This document shows positions 8,088-16,508 of a DNA stretch of 43,598 bases, one piece after another. Made by a program: the position numbers and the translations under genes. This stretch comes from a virus, in the IMG/VR virus record IMGVR_UViG_3300009431_000033, positions 1-43,598 of that record. One strand, written 5' to 3'. The notes below the pieces were generated by a model. The model ran no database searches, was not told the origin of the DNA, and saw only the letters and a list, made by a program, of their open reading frames with translations. The stretch's first letter is position 1; each line of letters starts with the position of its first letter.

Positions 8088-9397
8088 CAAAATGCACTTG
8101 ACCTCCCGCTTTCGTAAACAGTTATCACTCTGTGGATTGTCACAATCTCCCTTGGGATTGTGTCTAATTTGTCTATGATTTCTTGCGTCTCAACCTGCGC
8201 CAGGTCAGACATGGTCACCCATTCTTTTTCTGCTTCCATTAATGAGTACACCAAAGGGAAGCTTCCTTTCCTTGGGGAAGCAATCATAAAACCGACCTCG
8301 TTTATTATTCCAGTGAGTGGAGTGAATACGTCTTTGGCTGCAGTTAGAATACTGCCGAAAAACCCTTCGAAGTCAGAAATTTTTAGACCGAATGGGCCTA
8401 TACCCAGTAGTGTAGGGCCCCCTGCTCCGGGAACATCTCCTGCCAATATGGATGGCCCCATTGTTTTTATAAATGACTCCGCCTCAGATATTCCCTCTTC
8501 CTTGAATTCGTAGTTAAATGTTATAATCGCCCCAACAGAGATTCCGATTGTCGCCCCGATGGCTGCTCCGCCAAGACCACCTAAGAAGGTTAATCCCAAA
8601 AGCGCTCCTACCCCCGCTAAGCCTAAAAAGCTGATAACAATTTTCTTCCAATCTTCTAAGTCTAAGCCCTCCTGTAATGTCTCGAACATCTCTAGCGCAA
8701 AAAAGATTGATACTCCTATCACTAATCCTTTTCCGAATATACCAGCGAAGCCACCCTTGATTGCTCCAGCAACGGCAGGGAACATTTTATCAAGAGCTTG
8801 TGTCGCAAGACCGAGTTGAGCAAATGCGAATAGACCAGTACCGGTCACCAAGAGACCTAATGTAATACCGGCTGCAAGTTTCTGGTTATTTTCAATCCAG
8901 CCAGAAACAGCGTTGAGCATATCCATCAGGAACGGCATTGATTTCACCATCTCACCGATTGCATTCCCCAGGCTGAACTTTAGGAACTCGTAACTTGCTG
9001 ACAATTTAGTGACCGACCTTCCTGCATCGGTCTGACCTTCTGTAACCTTCATAAAGAATTTTGTTGTTCCGACGGTCAATCCCTTGAACGTCCTCATTAG
9101 CTGCATCCCGAAAAACATAACTCCCAAAAATTCCATTTTGAAACGCCTTGTGTTTTTTTGAGCGTCGGCCATAGCTTTGCCAACACTCATTGTTTGGCCC
9201 GTAAGTTGGTTAACGGCTTCCCCAGTGTCGTTTATTTTTAGGTTCATGTTTCGGAACTCCTTTCCTACCTGGTTAGCCGATAGTCCAGATAGTTTAATCT
9301 CTTTAGAGAATTGGCTCATATTCTGGCCAACACGCTTCATTTGCCCAGATGCTTCGTCTATCACCCTTAGATTAATTACAATATCATTTGCTACCAT
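8087..9397 (-). CDS. Tape measure protein
   Basis: 436 residues. N-terminal ~100 residues are helical and polar (VIDEASGQMKRVGQNMSQF). The centre (about 170-300) has several long hydrophobic, Gly/Ala-rich helices (AAIGATIGISVGAIITF) and the C-terminus is amphipathic. Layout and location after two small chaperone-like genes are those of a tape measure. At about 1.5 A per residue it would set a tail of roughly 65 nm, short for the class. No hydrolase domain seen. Confidence 0.8.
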   Translation of the reverse strand: MVANDIVINLRVIDEASGQMKRVGQNMSQFSKEIKLSGLSANQVGKEFRNMNLKINDTGEAVNQLTGQTMSVGKAMADAQKNTRRFKMEFLGVMFFGMQLMRTFKGLTVGTTKFFMKVTEGQTDAGRSVTKLSASYEFLKFSLGNAIGEMVKSMPFLMDMLNAVSGWIENNQKLAAGITLGLLVTGTGLFAFAQLGLATQALDKMFPAVAGAIKGGFAGIFGKGLVIGVSIFFALEMFETLQEGLDLEDWKKIVISFLGLAGVGALLGLTFLGGLGGAAIGATIGISVGAIITFNYEFKEEGISEAESFIKTMGPSILAGDVPGAGGPTLLGIGPFGLKISDFEGFFGSILTAAKDVFTPLTGIINEVGFMIASPRKGSFPLVYSLMEAEKEWVTMSDLAQVETQEIIDKLDTIPREIVTIHRVITVYESGRSSAF

Positions 9398-9609
9398 CTT
9401 TTTTTGTTACCTTTTTTTCTTTGTTTTTCCATTTCTTTGTTTTCCATCTCAATATTCTTCAGGAGCTGTAGTGCCATTGGTATCGGCATATTCATTATGT
9501 CTGAATAAGACTGATTGCATCTACTCATTAAAACATAAAACAAGTTTCCAACTGCATTTGAGTGGGGCTTACTATTTAATTGCTGCTGAATCTCAAGCGG
9601 TCTTTGCAT
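9391..9609 (-). CDS. Tail assembly chaperone 2-like protein
   Basis: 72 residues ending in a very basic tail (KQRKKGNKKRW). Starts at ATG 9609 inside the end of the preceding gene (17-base overlap in another frame) with GGAGGT about 11 bases upstream, so independent initiation is plausible. In many siphoviruses this pair is expressed by frameshifting. Its stop overlaps the tape-measure start. Role inferred from position. Confidence 0.55.
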   Translation of the reverse strand: MQRPLEIQQQLNSKPHSNAVGNLFYVLMSRCNQSYSDIMNMPIPMALQLLKNIEMENKEMEKQRKKGNKKRW

Positions 9610-9874
9610 CTAATCCGTTGACCTCCACAATTGCTTTAGTAATATCATTGAAATGTTCGAAACCGATTTGATTGATTTCCTCGTCGGTTGCGTCTGGGAC
9701 AGCATCCTTCAAAGTTCTCTTGACTATCTCTTTCATGGCGCCTGCTTTCTTGGATTCATCAGCTAGCTCCATAATCAAGTCAATGTCCTCTACGGTTCTC
9801 GGCTTGATTTCAAGTTCAATTCCTGCAATAGTGAAAGTCTTCGACTTACCTACGAGATTTGATAATTTGCTCAT
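9593..9874 (-). CDS. Tail assembly chaperone 1-like protein
   Basis: 93 residues: KTFTIAGIELEIKPRTVED then a helical C-terminal part with many acidic residues. Size, order (tube, this gene, a small overlapping ORF, tape measure) and the opening strand pattern match tail assembly chaperones such as lambda gpG. Overlaps the upstream gene by four bases. Confidence 0.65.
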   Translation of the reverse strand: MSKLSNLVGKSKTFTIAGIELEIKPRTVEDIDLIMELADESKKAGAMKEIVKRTLKDAVPDATDEEINQIGFEHFNDITKAIVEVNGLDAKTA

Positions 9875-10122
9875 CCGAAAGTTAAAATCTCCTTTGATTT
9901 AGTTGGTGTCTTGAGGTCTTCGACCTCTTGAATTAACTGAGAAATAAGTGGAATCATGCTCTCGTACATTTGCTTTGTTTTCATAAGTTGAAAAATGGCG
10001 ACGGGATAGGAGTTCCCACACTCCTTCTCCGCATAAGATTTAAAATCTTTTAATAAATAAATTGGTATCCCAGATACAGTAAAAGTAGTCTTTCTCTGTT
10101 CTGTGATTTTTTTTACATCCAT
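9871..10122 (-). CDS. Small tail-region protein of unknown function
   Basis: 83 residues from ATG at 10122 (MDVKKITEQRKTTF). A TTG at 10134 would overlap the tube-gene stop as TTGA and add four residues, so the start is uncertain. The protein is helical, with the segment SGIPIYLLKDFKSYAEKE. It lies between tube and chaperone genes; probably another assembly factor. Confidence 0.5.
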   Translation of the reverse strand: MDVKKITEQRKTTFTVSGIPIYLLKDFKSYAEKECGNSYPVAIFQLMKTKQMYESMIPLISQLIQEVEDLKTPTKSKEILTFG

Positions 10123-10130
10123 ATCAGTTA

Positions 10131-10697
10131 TCAAAATTTATTTGCTGTTGTATATGCTCCTGCTGCAGTTAGTGCGCTTGATGTTAGTGAAACCTCTTTC
10201 TTAAAGTTTACACTACCGGCGTCATCTTCGAATGCAGTTTTGAAATTCATTGTCGCAGTCAAGTGTTCTCCTGCTGTCATTGATTTTTCTAAGCTAGTCA
10301 TATTACAACCTGCATAAAATTCTCGATATGCTTCGGACGCAGTTGCGATTGCCTGAGTAGCTGCGGTAATCCCAGTCTCATCTGTCCATAGAATAGTGAC
10401 CCTATAGTCAGAAACCGAACTAGATGTAATCGAAGCCGCTGTGTCCGATGCGCCGTGGAAAATCCAGTCGAAGTCTTGTAGACTTGTTGGAATCCCATCA
10501 AACCCAATCTCGAAATCGTCTCGTGTGGTTTGTCTCTTAATCTTTCCGCCAAATGTTTCCATTGACTCAATATCGAAACCACCACCAGCGATATTCATAG
10601 TGTTTGTTTTCGCTCGAAGCTGAACTTCTGAGCCACCAGCAACGCTCACGCTAACGAATGCTTTATCGTACCATGCCTTGTTGTTTGTTAATGCCAT
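10131..10697 (-). CDS. Major tail tube protein
   Basis: 188 residues from ATG at 10697 (MALTNNKAWYDKAFVSVS), chosen for the GGAGG five to six bases upstream rather than the ORF start at 10709. Motifs of tube proteins: KRQTTRDDFEIGFDG and SLQDFDWIF near residues 55-85. It is the most plausible tube by size and by position between tail completion and chaperone genes. Confidence 0.7.
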   Translation of the reverse strand: MALTNNKAWYDKAFVSVSVAGGSEVQLRAKTNTMNIAGGGFDIESMETFGGKIKRQTTRDDFEIGFDGIPTSLQDFDWIFHGASDTAASITSSSVSDYRVTILWTDETGITAATQAIATASEAYREFYAGCNMTSLEKSMTAGEHLTATMNFKTAFEDDAGSVNFKKEVSLTSSALTAAGAYTTANKF

Positions 10698-10721
10698 TAT
10701 TTCCTCCAAAATTTTCTTCTC

Positions 10722-11159
10722 TTATGCCTCTGCAATCAGACGCTCAATTCGTATCCTCAATTTATCATTTAAATCCCGCCTCATCTTTCTACTGGTCTTC
10801 TTCATAAAACCAACATTTAGGGAAGGATTTCTAGGCCTGAAGGGTACTCGTTTTCCCCCTGGGCCTTTCATTGTCATGTTACCAAAATTGCCTTCGTCAA
10901 ACGCCACGTTAAGTGGGAAGCCGTCGTTTGTTGGGTTACTCGCCACTACCCATACATTATTCGATTGAGGAAACGCTATAATCTTACTTTGTAGTTCTCC
11001 AGAGAAAACAGGTGCTCTGCTTCGAGCGAATTGCAACCCGTCCATGCCTACTTCTCTTAGTGTTCTGGTAATCTCACCCTTCATTTGACGGTTAGTCCGC
11101 CCCAATTTTTTCATTAGATTCTCAATTCCGGTCACTTGTAGCTGTATTAATCCTGCCAT
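10722..11159 (-). CDS. Tail completion / minor tail protein (HK97 gp10-like)
   Basis: 145 residues, basic. Contains LQVTGIENLMKKLGRTN, AVAPxxSGEL-type RAPVFSGELQSKI (about 46-58) and a basic C-terminal helix rich in Arg/Lys. RAPxxTGxL is the hallmark of the HK97 gp10/phage-HK97-like minor tail family. ATG overlaps the upstream TAA (TAATG). Confidence 0.7.
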   Translation of the reverse strand: MAGLIQLQVTGIENLMKKLGRTNRQMKGEITRTLREVGMDGLQFARSRAPVFSGELQSKIIAFPQSNNVWVVASNPTNDGFPLNVAFDEGNFGNMTMKGPGGKRVPFRPRNPSLNVGFMKKTSRKMRRDLNDKLRIRIERLIAEA

Positions 11160-11596
11160 TATATTCTCACCTTCATCATAAATCCAACAGCCCTATTGTG
11201 AATTTTACGTCCGTTCTCATCCATGTTCCAATTAAAATCAGAACTAGCAATCTCCCTGGCCTTGAATTCTGTTAGCTTTGTTTCGTCTTTAAAATTTGCA
11301 TGGATTAGGTCTGCCATTGTATCTATCTCAGTTGCCTGGTCTGAATAAATTGTCATAAGTACCGAAAACTCTTTCTCTGAAGTAGTCGCGTCGAAGGTCT
11401 TCATGTCTTCGGAAAGAGATACCTGAAGAATAATAAATGGGTACCCATTGAACCCCTTATCGTTAACGTGAGGCATTGATGCGTGGATGTAATTTGATTT
11501 GAACCTTAACCTCGGGTCAATCCCAGAAATAGACTCTATGAAAGTTTTAACTATGCTGTAGCTTTCTGCGAAAACATTACTATTTGTTAGTGCCAT
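11159..11596 (-). CDS. Tail terminator / neck protein
   Basis: 145 residues: MALTNSNVFAESYSIVKTF, a central FNGYPFIILQVSLSED and EFSVLMTIYSDQATEIDTM, a pattern of a helix plus mixed sheet seen in tail terminator proteins. Located between the connector and the gp10-like gene. GGAGG lies upstream with a somewhat long spacing. Confidence 0.55.
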   Translation of the reverse strand: MALTNSNVFAESYSIVKTFIESISGIDPRLRFKSNYIHASMPHVNDKGFNGYPFIILQVSLSEDMKTFDATTSEKEFSVLMTIYSDQATEIDTMADLIHANFKDETKLTEFKAREIASSDFNWNMDENGRKIHNRAVGFMMKVRI

Positions 11597-11603
11597 AACT
11601 TCG

Positions 11604-12419
11604 TTATATCCTCCCTATACTTTGGGATTTCAAAAGATTAGTTAACTCTGTTATTCTGTCGTCTAGCTCTGCGAGCCGCGTAGGGGAAAAGTTATCTTGT
11701 CCTTTGAATATTGCTTTGTAGATAGCGGAGTTAGTCATAGTCCGCATTGTGAGTAATGTTGCTAACTCTTGGGCCAAATAATATCCGCCCTCCGCCGTTG
11801 TGTAGCCATGAGTGTAAGTTACTTTTATTCTGTCTCTTCCGGAATAGGGAGGAAAATTATCAATGAACTGGAATCGACCCGCCTTCAGGTCATTTGCATT
11901 TGAGATGAAATCATTCCCCAAACCCTCTGTTGATGTTGAATAAGCTGGAGTGTCTGTTATGGAGCTAGCCGTGTTTACTTGCATTGTGGTGAATGCTATT
12001 ACCGGATATTTCTCAGTGAAGTACTCATTTTCATTGTCTACCACGTCGATAAACTCCACTGTGCTTCCAGTGTCGAATGTTCGGCCAGTCATCTCTTCCA
12101 TCTGACTCTCCGCAGAATTAATTAAACCTTGTACTTTTGAGTCTTCAATATCCGCATACCAATAGTCTGCTGTGATTGCATTGCCGGAGCCTCCTGTAAG
12201 CGCAGTGACCTCGCCTTTATCTAAATCGATTGTTCCTTCAGTGGTTGCTGTTCCGCCTGTGTAGATTGTAGTAGAGCCCGTGACAAGTTTGTCGTGCTCG
12301 AATTGAAATGTGGTAGTGGTCCCACCATCAGAAGTTCCTAGGGCTGCGCCCGTTACTTTCGTGAAAGCGTTCGAACCGAACTGCTTCCAAACATCTTGGG
12401 GTTCTATGTACTTTACCAT
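11604..12419 (-). CDS. Head-tail connector (gp6-like adaptor) with inserted beta domain
   Basis: 271 residues. The start (MVKYIEPQDVWKQFG) and C-terminal ~150 residues, with VQGLINSAESQMEEMTGRTF and the terminal helices LAQELATLLTMRT, match head-tail adaptor proteins. Residues ~25-85 form a Thr/Gly-rich strand insertion. Preceded by a U-tract region after the capsid gene. Confidence 0.65.
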   Translation of the reverse strand: MVKYIEPQDVWKQFGSNAFTKVTGAALGTSDGGTTTTFQFEHDKLVTGSTTIYTGGTATTEGTIDLDKGEVTALTGGSGNAITADYWYADIEDSKVQGLINSAESQMEEMTGRTFDTGSTVEFIDVVDNENEYFTEKYPVIAFTTMQVNTASSITDTPAYSTSTEGLGNDFISNANDLKAGRFQFIDNFPPYSGRDRIKVTYTHGYTTAEGGYYLAQELATLLTMRTMTNSAIYKAIFKGQDNFSPTRLAELDDRITELTNLLKSQSIGRI

Positions 12420-12454
12420 TTCTATCTTCGATAGTTTACTTGCTTCGCTACTCC

Positions 12455-12490
12455 TTTAAAAAATAAAAGGAAAAAATAAAAAAATTTAGG
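12455..12490 (-). terminator. U-tract terminator/attenuator after capsid gene
   Basis: Directly after the capsid stop, the minus strand reads several runs of T (T7, T6, T4, T6) within ~30 bases, the form of archaeal intrinsic terminators. AAAGGAG and a CTATC/GATAG hairpin follow before the next ATG. Likely raises capsid over connector expression; inferred. Confidence 0.55.
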
Positions 12491-12491
12491 A

Positions 12492-13454
12492 TTAATCTGT
12501 GATGCCTCTAATCAAACAATAACTGTCAGCGTATTTGATGGCAAAAGCCATACGAGCAGTAGTTTGATAGCTATAGTGGTCAGTTGACAATGTGTAGTCC
12601 TGTTTCCAGATGAAATTCCTTCTCTGTCCCAGGATACCGAACATCTTACTAACACCCACAAGCGCATCCGAGCAAGCACCACTCAAAGCTGCAGTTGTAC
12701 CGTATGTCAAATTAATTGGCACTTGGGTAGAACTCCTAACCTTTGTTCCGTAAAGAGTGTACATAGTACCCTCTCTTAGGAGCGGACTTCCGAATGTTTC
12801 TTGGTTCAGCATCGGCCTAGCATTTCCATCAGTCAATTGAATCAAGCTTCCGACAGTTCGAGGGTTCCAATAGGAAACATCTGGCTGGTCGTGCTTATCT
12901 TTCAAGACTTCAGTAATTGCTTTTGCTACATAGCTAAGTGCAATCGCACCGCCTGTAATCGTAGACCCAGTTCCGTCAGCAGCAGTAGCGTTAATGTTTC
13001 CACTTCCGTCCACGGCATTTGAGAAAGAACCTGTATACCTTAACCCATTAAAAGTTCCGCCTGTACCGTTGTAAATCTCGTTATCAATAGCGAGAGATAC
13101 GTCAGTCCCCATTTGTTCTACCAAATGGTTAGCAATATCAACATTGTTATCTTCCAATAGTTCGGATGATACATGAGATAGAGCAGCGACTTTCTTAGCT
13201 GTTAAAGTAATCTGGCCGTAGCTTGGTCGAGCTTCTGTTATAGCAGCAGTCTCAGCAACCCAGTATGCAGTGGTCCCGTCTGTTACCTTAGGGATGTACC
13301 TTACGTCGGTACCCATCTGACGAACATCCATATCCTGAATAGTGACAGCTTTCTTATTCACAAAAGCAAGTAACCTGTTAGAATACTCTTTTGGAACAGT
13401 GAATCCACCAGCAGCGTTTGTACCTTCAACCAAGGCTTTCTTAATGTCTGCCAT
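12492..13454 (-). CDS. Major capsid protein, HK97 fold
   Basis: 320 residues. MADIKKALVEGTNAAGGFTVP is the usual family start; KVAALSHVSSELLEDN (about 87-102) and LAIDNEIYNGTG fit the spine helix and P-domain of the phage capsid family, and FGILGQRRNFIWKQDYTLS the A-domain. The usual N-terminal delta segment is absent, agreeing with a separate scaffold gene upstream. Start overlaps the preceding stop. Followed by a U-rich terminator. Confidence 0.9.
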   Translation of the reverse strand: MADIKKALVEGTNAAGGFTVPKEYSNRLLAFVNKKAVTIQDMDVRQMGTDVRYIPKVTDGTTAYWVAETAAITEARPSYGQITLTAKKVAALSHVSSELLEDNNVDIANHLVEQMGTDVSLAIDNEIYNGTGGTFNGLRYTGSFSNAVDGSGNINATAADGTGSTITGGAIALSYVAKAITEVLKDKHDQPDVSYWNPRTVGSLIQLTDGNARPMLNQETFGSPLLREGTMYTLYGTKVRSSTQVPINLTYGTTAALSGACSDALVGVSKMFGILGQRRNFIWKQDYTLSTDHYSYQTTARMAFAIKYADSYCLIRGITD

Positions 13455-13990
13455 TAAAAATTCGAGAATAATGGTCTGCCCAGCCCGTCCTTAGTCATAC
13501 ATGCTAGCTCGCCCAATGACATACCGTCAAGCTTCTTTTTCAAAGCTACTTCTTCGGGTTCTTCATCGTCGACCAGTCCGCGTGACTTCTTCAGCTCATT
13601 TGCCAAAAGCGTAATTGCTTTCGCCATTTGAACATTAGCAGATTTCTCTGCCTCTTCGGGTTCAGCTGCTTCCTCTGCAGGCGCCTCGGCTGGCTCTTCT
13701 GCTGGGGTCTCAGCTTCTGGTGCGTCAGTTGGCTCTTCAGTAGTCTCTTCGACAGGTGTCTCAGTAGCTTCTGGAGTTGTCTCAACTTCTTCTTCCATTA
13801 CTTCGTTCTCCAAATTTAGTTCGTCTTCCTTGTAGGCACCCGTTCCTGGCACATCGGCCAAGCCTAATGCTTTTATTAAAGAAAATGATTCCTCGTCTAA
13901 CGACAAGTGTGCGTCTGGATATGCTCCGATTCCAACTACGCTTGTTTCAAATAAATTAATTTTTCTATATCTCTTTGGTTTCTTTGCCAT
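13454..13990 (-). CDS. Prohead protease C-terminal segment fused to acidic scaffold
   Basis: 178 residues. The first ~32 (RKINLFETSVVGIGAYPDAH) look like the last strands of an HK97 prohead protease, whose single-chain forms read LFEVSVVxxPAxPxA. Residues ~55-115 are almost pure Glu/Pro/Ala/Thr, and the rest is helical and charged, as in scaffolding proteins. ATG overlaps the protease TAA (TAATG), so the two parts may be made by re-initiation. Scaffold role inferred. Confidence 0.65.
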   Translation of the reverse strand: MAKKPKRYRKINLFETSVVGIGAYPDAHLSLDEESFSLIKALGLADVPGTGAYKEDELNLENEVMEEEVETTPEATETPVEETTEEPTDAPEAETPAEEPAEAPAEEAAEPEEAEKSANVQMAKAITLLANELKKSRGLVDDEEPEEVALKKKLDGMSLGELACMTKDGLGRPLFSNF

Positions 13991-14562
13991 TATTCTCCTT
14001 CCTCCGCTGGTGATACCTCTTCAACAGCTGCGCCAGCAATACTAAATGCTACAGGGATTCCCTCTTGCACATACTTCCAGAACAAGTCTGCATCTGGGTG
14101 AGCCTCGTTTAGCCTAACTACAGCTTTAAGCTTATCATCTTCCTGGTGCGCATCTACCCATACACCCATGATGCCTTTCCAACTATACTGTGAACTTGCT
14201 GCCTCCATTCCGTGGTCAGCAAAGAATGGAACCTTACCAGATTTAAATTGAACAATCATATCGTCGATAGCATGCTGAGTCATCATATCACCTTCCCTAT
14301 CCTCTTTCAATCCAGAAACAGTAGCTTCTACGAATCTCTTATTGGCCTTGCCGGTTTCAGAAACGGTTTTATCTACAGCTACTTCCTCTTCCCAAGAATT
14401 AGAAATCAATGATTTAAATGTGAAGTTTTTCTGCTTGTTATATTGAGCCCGAGCAATTGCCCAAATCTCTTCTTCGGTGTATTTCTTTTTAGTACGAGGA
14501 TTAATTTTACCTCTAAGATTTCTCGCTACCGCGTCGTGAATTTCATCTAGTTTCTTTGGCAT
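13990..14562 (-). CDS. Prohead protease (HK97 family), catalytic part
   Basis: 190 residues. Catalytic candidates are His117 (FFADHG) and Ser174 (VAFSIAG), with DREGDMMTQHAID (88-100) as in the family. The N-terminal ~50 residues (LDEIHDAVARNLRGKINP, EEEIWAIARAQYNKQ) form a helical extension found on some viral head proteins. The chain stops shortly after the Ser strand; the missing strands are encoded at the start of the next gene. Probable own promoter at 14609-14616. Confidence 0.75.
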   Translation of the reverse strand: MPKKLDEIHDAVARNLRGKINPRTKKKYTEEEIWAIARAQYNKQKNFTFKSLISNSWEEEVAVDKTVSETGKANKRFVEATVSGLKEDREGDMMTQHAIDDMIVQFKSGKVPFFADHGMEAASSQYSWKGIMGVWVDAHQEDDKLKAVVRLNEAHPDADLFWKYVQEGIPVAFSIAGAAVEEVSPAEEGE

Positions 14563-14608
14563 CTTAGAAATGAGAGTTCAAACTTCTTTATAATTTTTAG
14601 GATTATTT

Positions 14609-14616
14609 TATTTAAA
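14609..14616 (-). promoter_or_regulatory. TATA box for protease-capsid operon
   Basis: TTTAAATA on the minus strand, overlapping the end of the portal gene and embedded in AT-rich sequence. Predicted start near 14587 gives a ~25-nt leader to the protease ATG. Pattern-based call. Confidence 0.5.
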
Positions 14617-16209
14617 TTAAATCAAGATTTTAGTGGCATTTCTCAGGTTGTTTATAGTGAATTCTCCGCCTTTCTTCACTCGGGATTTATATTTCCACTG
14701 GCCATCATGGAAGAACATAACGAATTCTGTTTCTGTTTCGTAATACAAAACATTAGCATTATCGAATGCACCCAGCCCGGCTTTCGCCTCAACAATCACA
14801 ACAAACCTATCAAAGCTAACCTCGATAGCGTCCATTGATTTCACTTTGTTATCCATTTTCTCCTCGGGCTTCTTGCCCTCAATCCCTGCTTCTCTCTTTT
14901 TGTCTGCCGTCTCATTTATGGCTTTGTCGCTTCCGATTGCCTTTGGCATTGTTCCGGTTGGGACCTGTGGGTCCATACCTATCTTCTCTCTAGCTTCCTC
15001 TATTGTAACGGCTCCAATTTCTGAGAGGATTCTAATTACTTCAGCCTCCCTGATTTCATCAATCTTATAAGAGCGATTGAACTTTAGTGAGACATTGAAA
15101 GCATCCCACAATTCTCTGTTAAGTTGGTTTTCTAGGGATTTTTGATAGAATGAAATCTTCTTGTAATATCCGGATTCAACTTTACCCAACTCTGATGCTG
15201 AACCCTTGGCGTCGAATGTGAAATGGATTCTGTGTGCTGGCACTCCAAATGCCATTAGAACAATCTGTGTGAAGTGCTGGATTAGTTTTGCGAACTCCAT
15301 GTCTTTGTTAAACTTGTTCAGCTGGTCATACTCAACATTCCCGGTCATAACCATGCTTTTGTACTTATCTGCCTTCTTCTTCAGCTCCTTCAATTCTTTC
15401 TTTAGTAGCTTGTAATTCCTATCGTTTGGGCTTGCGTCTGGGAGCATGAACATAAAGAATGGAATTCCATCGTTCTCAAAATATTTACCAGCGAATTCCT
15501 TCGCGAAAATTAATGTAGCAATATCGGATAGTAATGGCTCTAGTGGTGTGAATCCGTAGGGGCCTCCGCCGATGTTGTTGAAGGTTAAATGGATTACGTC
15601 CTCTGCTTTATAGACCCTCTCTGCTTGGCCGACTTTCTGTTGGTACGAAGTAACGTCGCCGGTATCATCAAAGTTGATTGTAACAGTTGACGCCTTTAGC
15701 AATTGAAGGTCTTTTGGCTTGTCGAACTTTGCCTGCTTAACCAACTCAACAACTGTGTTCTTCTTGTAGAATCCCTTTACATTAAGCGACTTTGCTACAG
15801 CTCGGCTCATTTTGCCCAGGATTGATTTGAGCTTATCAACGTCTATGCCAAGCTTCAAAATATAAGCATCTCCAGTAGTTAGTACCTCCCAAAGGGCGTC
15901 TGTTAATACTTTGAAAAATCTGGATTGCTTCTCGAACTCTTTTGCATCCTCGAGTGTTTTTGTTCCGCTTGACCTTGTTTGGCTTACATACTTCCAGCCG
16001 TCTGCCATAATGTCTTCGACTATTGCCGATATACACGCAACAGCCTCTGGAGATTTCTTAACCGTATCGTAGAGAGTCTTAACACTCGTGCCCAATTCGC
16101 TAGTAAAGAGGTTTTTGTCTATGCCCCATGTGGTAGCATGCGGGACATACTCATCTTCCAAACCACGGATTGAAGCAGATTTGCTTACTTTTGCACTATT
16201 CTTAGCCAT
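14617..16209 (-). CDS. Portal protein
   Basis: 530 residues. HK97-type portal landmarks: an N-terminal wing with VACISAIVEDIMADGW (57-72), DAYILKLG, EDVIHLTFNNIGGGPYGFTPLEPL, and the long stem/clip helix LIQHFTQIVLMAFGVPAHRI. The C-terminal ~110 residues (from about 420) form a Lys/Glu-rich linker plus a small beta domain (VVIVEAKAGLG, VMFFHDGQWKYKSR) beyond the usual portal core. ATG at 16209; likely promoter TATA at 16253-16260, interlocked with an opposing promoter. Confidence 0.85.
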   Translation of the reverse strand: MAKNSAKVSKSASIRGLEDEYVPHATTWGIDKNLFTSELGTSVKTLYDTVKKSPEAVACISAIVEDIMADGWKYVSQTRSSGTKTLEDAKEFEKQSRFFKVLTDALWEVLTTGDAYILKLGIDVDKLKSILGKMSRAVAKSLNVKGFYKKNTVVELVKQAKFDKPKDLQLLKASTVTINFDDTGDVTSYQQKVGQAERVYKAEDVIHLTFNNIGGGPYGFTPLEPLLSDIATLIFAKEFAGKYFENDGIPFFMFMLPDASPNDRNYKLLKKELKELKKKADKYKSMVMTGNVEYDQLNKFNKDMEFAKLIQHFTQIVLMAFGVPAHRIHFTFDAKGSASELGKVESGYYKKISFYQKSLENQLNRELWDAFNVSLKFNRSYKIDEIREAEVIRILSEIGAVTIEEAREKIGMDPQVPTGTMPKAIGSDKAINETADKKREAGIEGKKPEEKMDNKVKSMDAIEVSFDRFVVIVEAKAGLGAFDNANVLYYETETEFVMFFHDGQWKYKSRVKKGGEFTINNLRNATKILI

Positions 16210-16230
16210 TGTGAATCCAATACAGAAGGT

Positions 16231-16238
16231 TTTAAATA
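16231..16238 (+). promoter_or_regulatory. TATA box of antisense RHH gene (leaderless)
   Basis: TTTAAATA on the plus strand preceded by purine-rich ACAGAAGGT (BRE-like). Its centre is 25.5 bp before the ATG at 16260, the archaeal TATA-to-start distance, so the transcript would be leaderless. The predicted start lies inside the opposing TATA box. Confidence 0.55.
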
Positions 16239-16252
16239 GTTGCCCTTCTTTT

Positions 16253-16260
16253 TATTTAAA
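16253..16260 (-). promoter_or_regulatory. TATA box of portal/late operon
   Basis: TTTAAATA on the minus strand. Predicted start near 16231, leaving a ~22-nt leader before the portal ATG at 16209. That start falls in the opposing TATA box at 16231-16238, so both promoters cannot be occupied at once (inference). Confidence 0.55.
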
Positions 16261-16508
16261 TGGTGAGGGTAGGTGATTATGATTATCCAGACGATGAGAT
16301 GGACACTGTCAAGATTAATAAGTCGATTAGGGATGACATCAGGAAGTATTGTAAAAAGAACAAGCTCAACAGGGGGAAGTTGGTTGAGGAGTTTTATAAG
16401 ACGATTATTCTAAGAGACAAAGATGGCAGCCTCGATGCGACGAGGGGATATGTCACAATGAACATTCTAAGAACGCCTATAGTCAAATCAATCAATTCCT
16501 CTAAATGA
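16260..16508 (+). CDS. Ribbon-helix-helix DNA-binding protein, antisense within the late operon
   Basis: 82 residues on the plus strand, between TerL and portal, both minus. Residues 14-50 (MDTVKINKSIRDDIRKYCKK, then NRGKLVEEFYKTIIL) have the strand-helix-helix pattern of RHH/CopG-type repressors. The ATG is 25 bp after a TATA box, hence leaderless. The 3' end overlaps the TerL end by 21 bases. Probably regulates its own and the portal promoter; that is inference from position. Confidence 0.6.
   Translation: MVRVGDYDYPDDEMDTVKINKSIRDDIRKYCKKNKLNRGKLVEEFYKTIILRDKDGSLDATRGYVTMNILRTPIVKSINSSK

Noticed and set aside
9593-9609. Programmed frameshift in tail chaperones
   Set aside because: Expected by analogy, but the second gene has its own ATG and GGAGGT, and no clear slippery heptamer was seen; kept as separate genes.
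9177-9671. 164-residue plus ORF opposite the tape measure
   Set aside because: Shadow of the tape measure and chaperone genes; those have family and order support.
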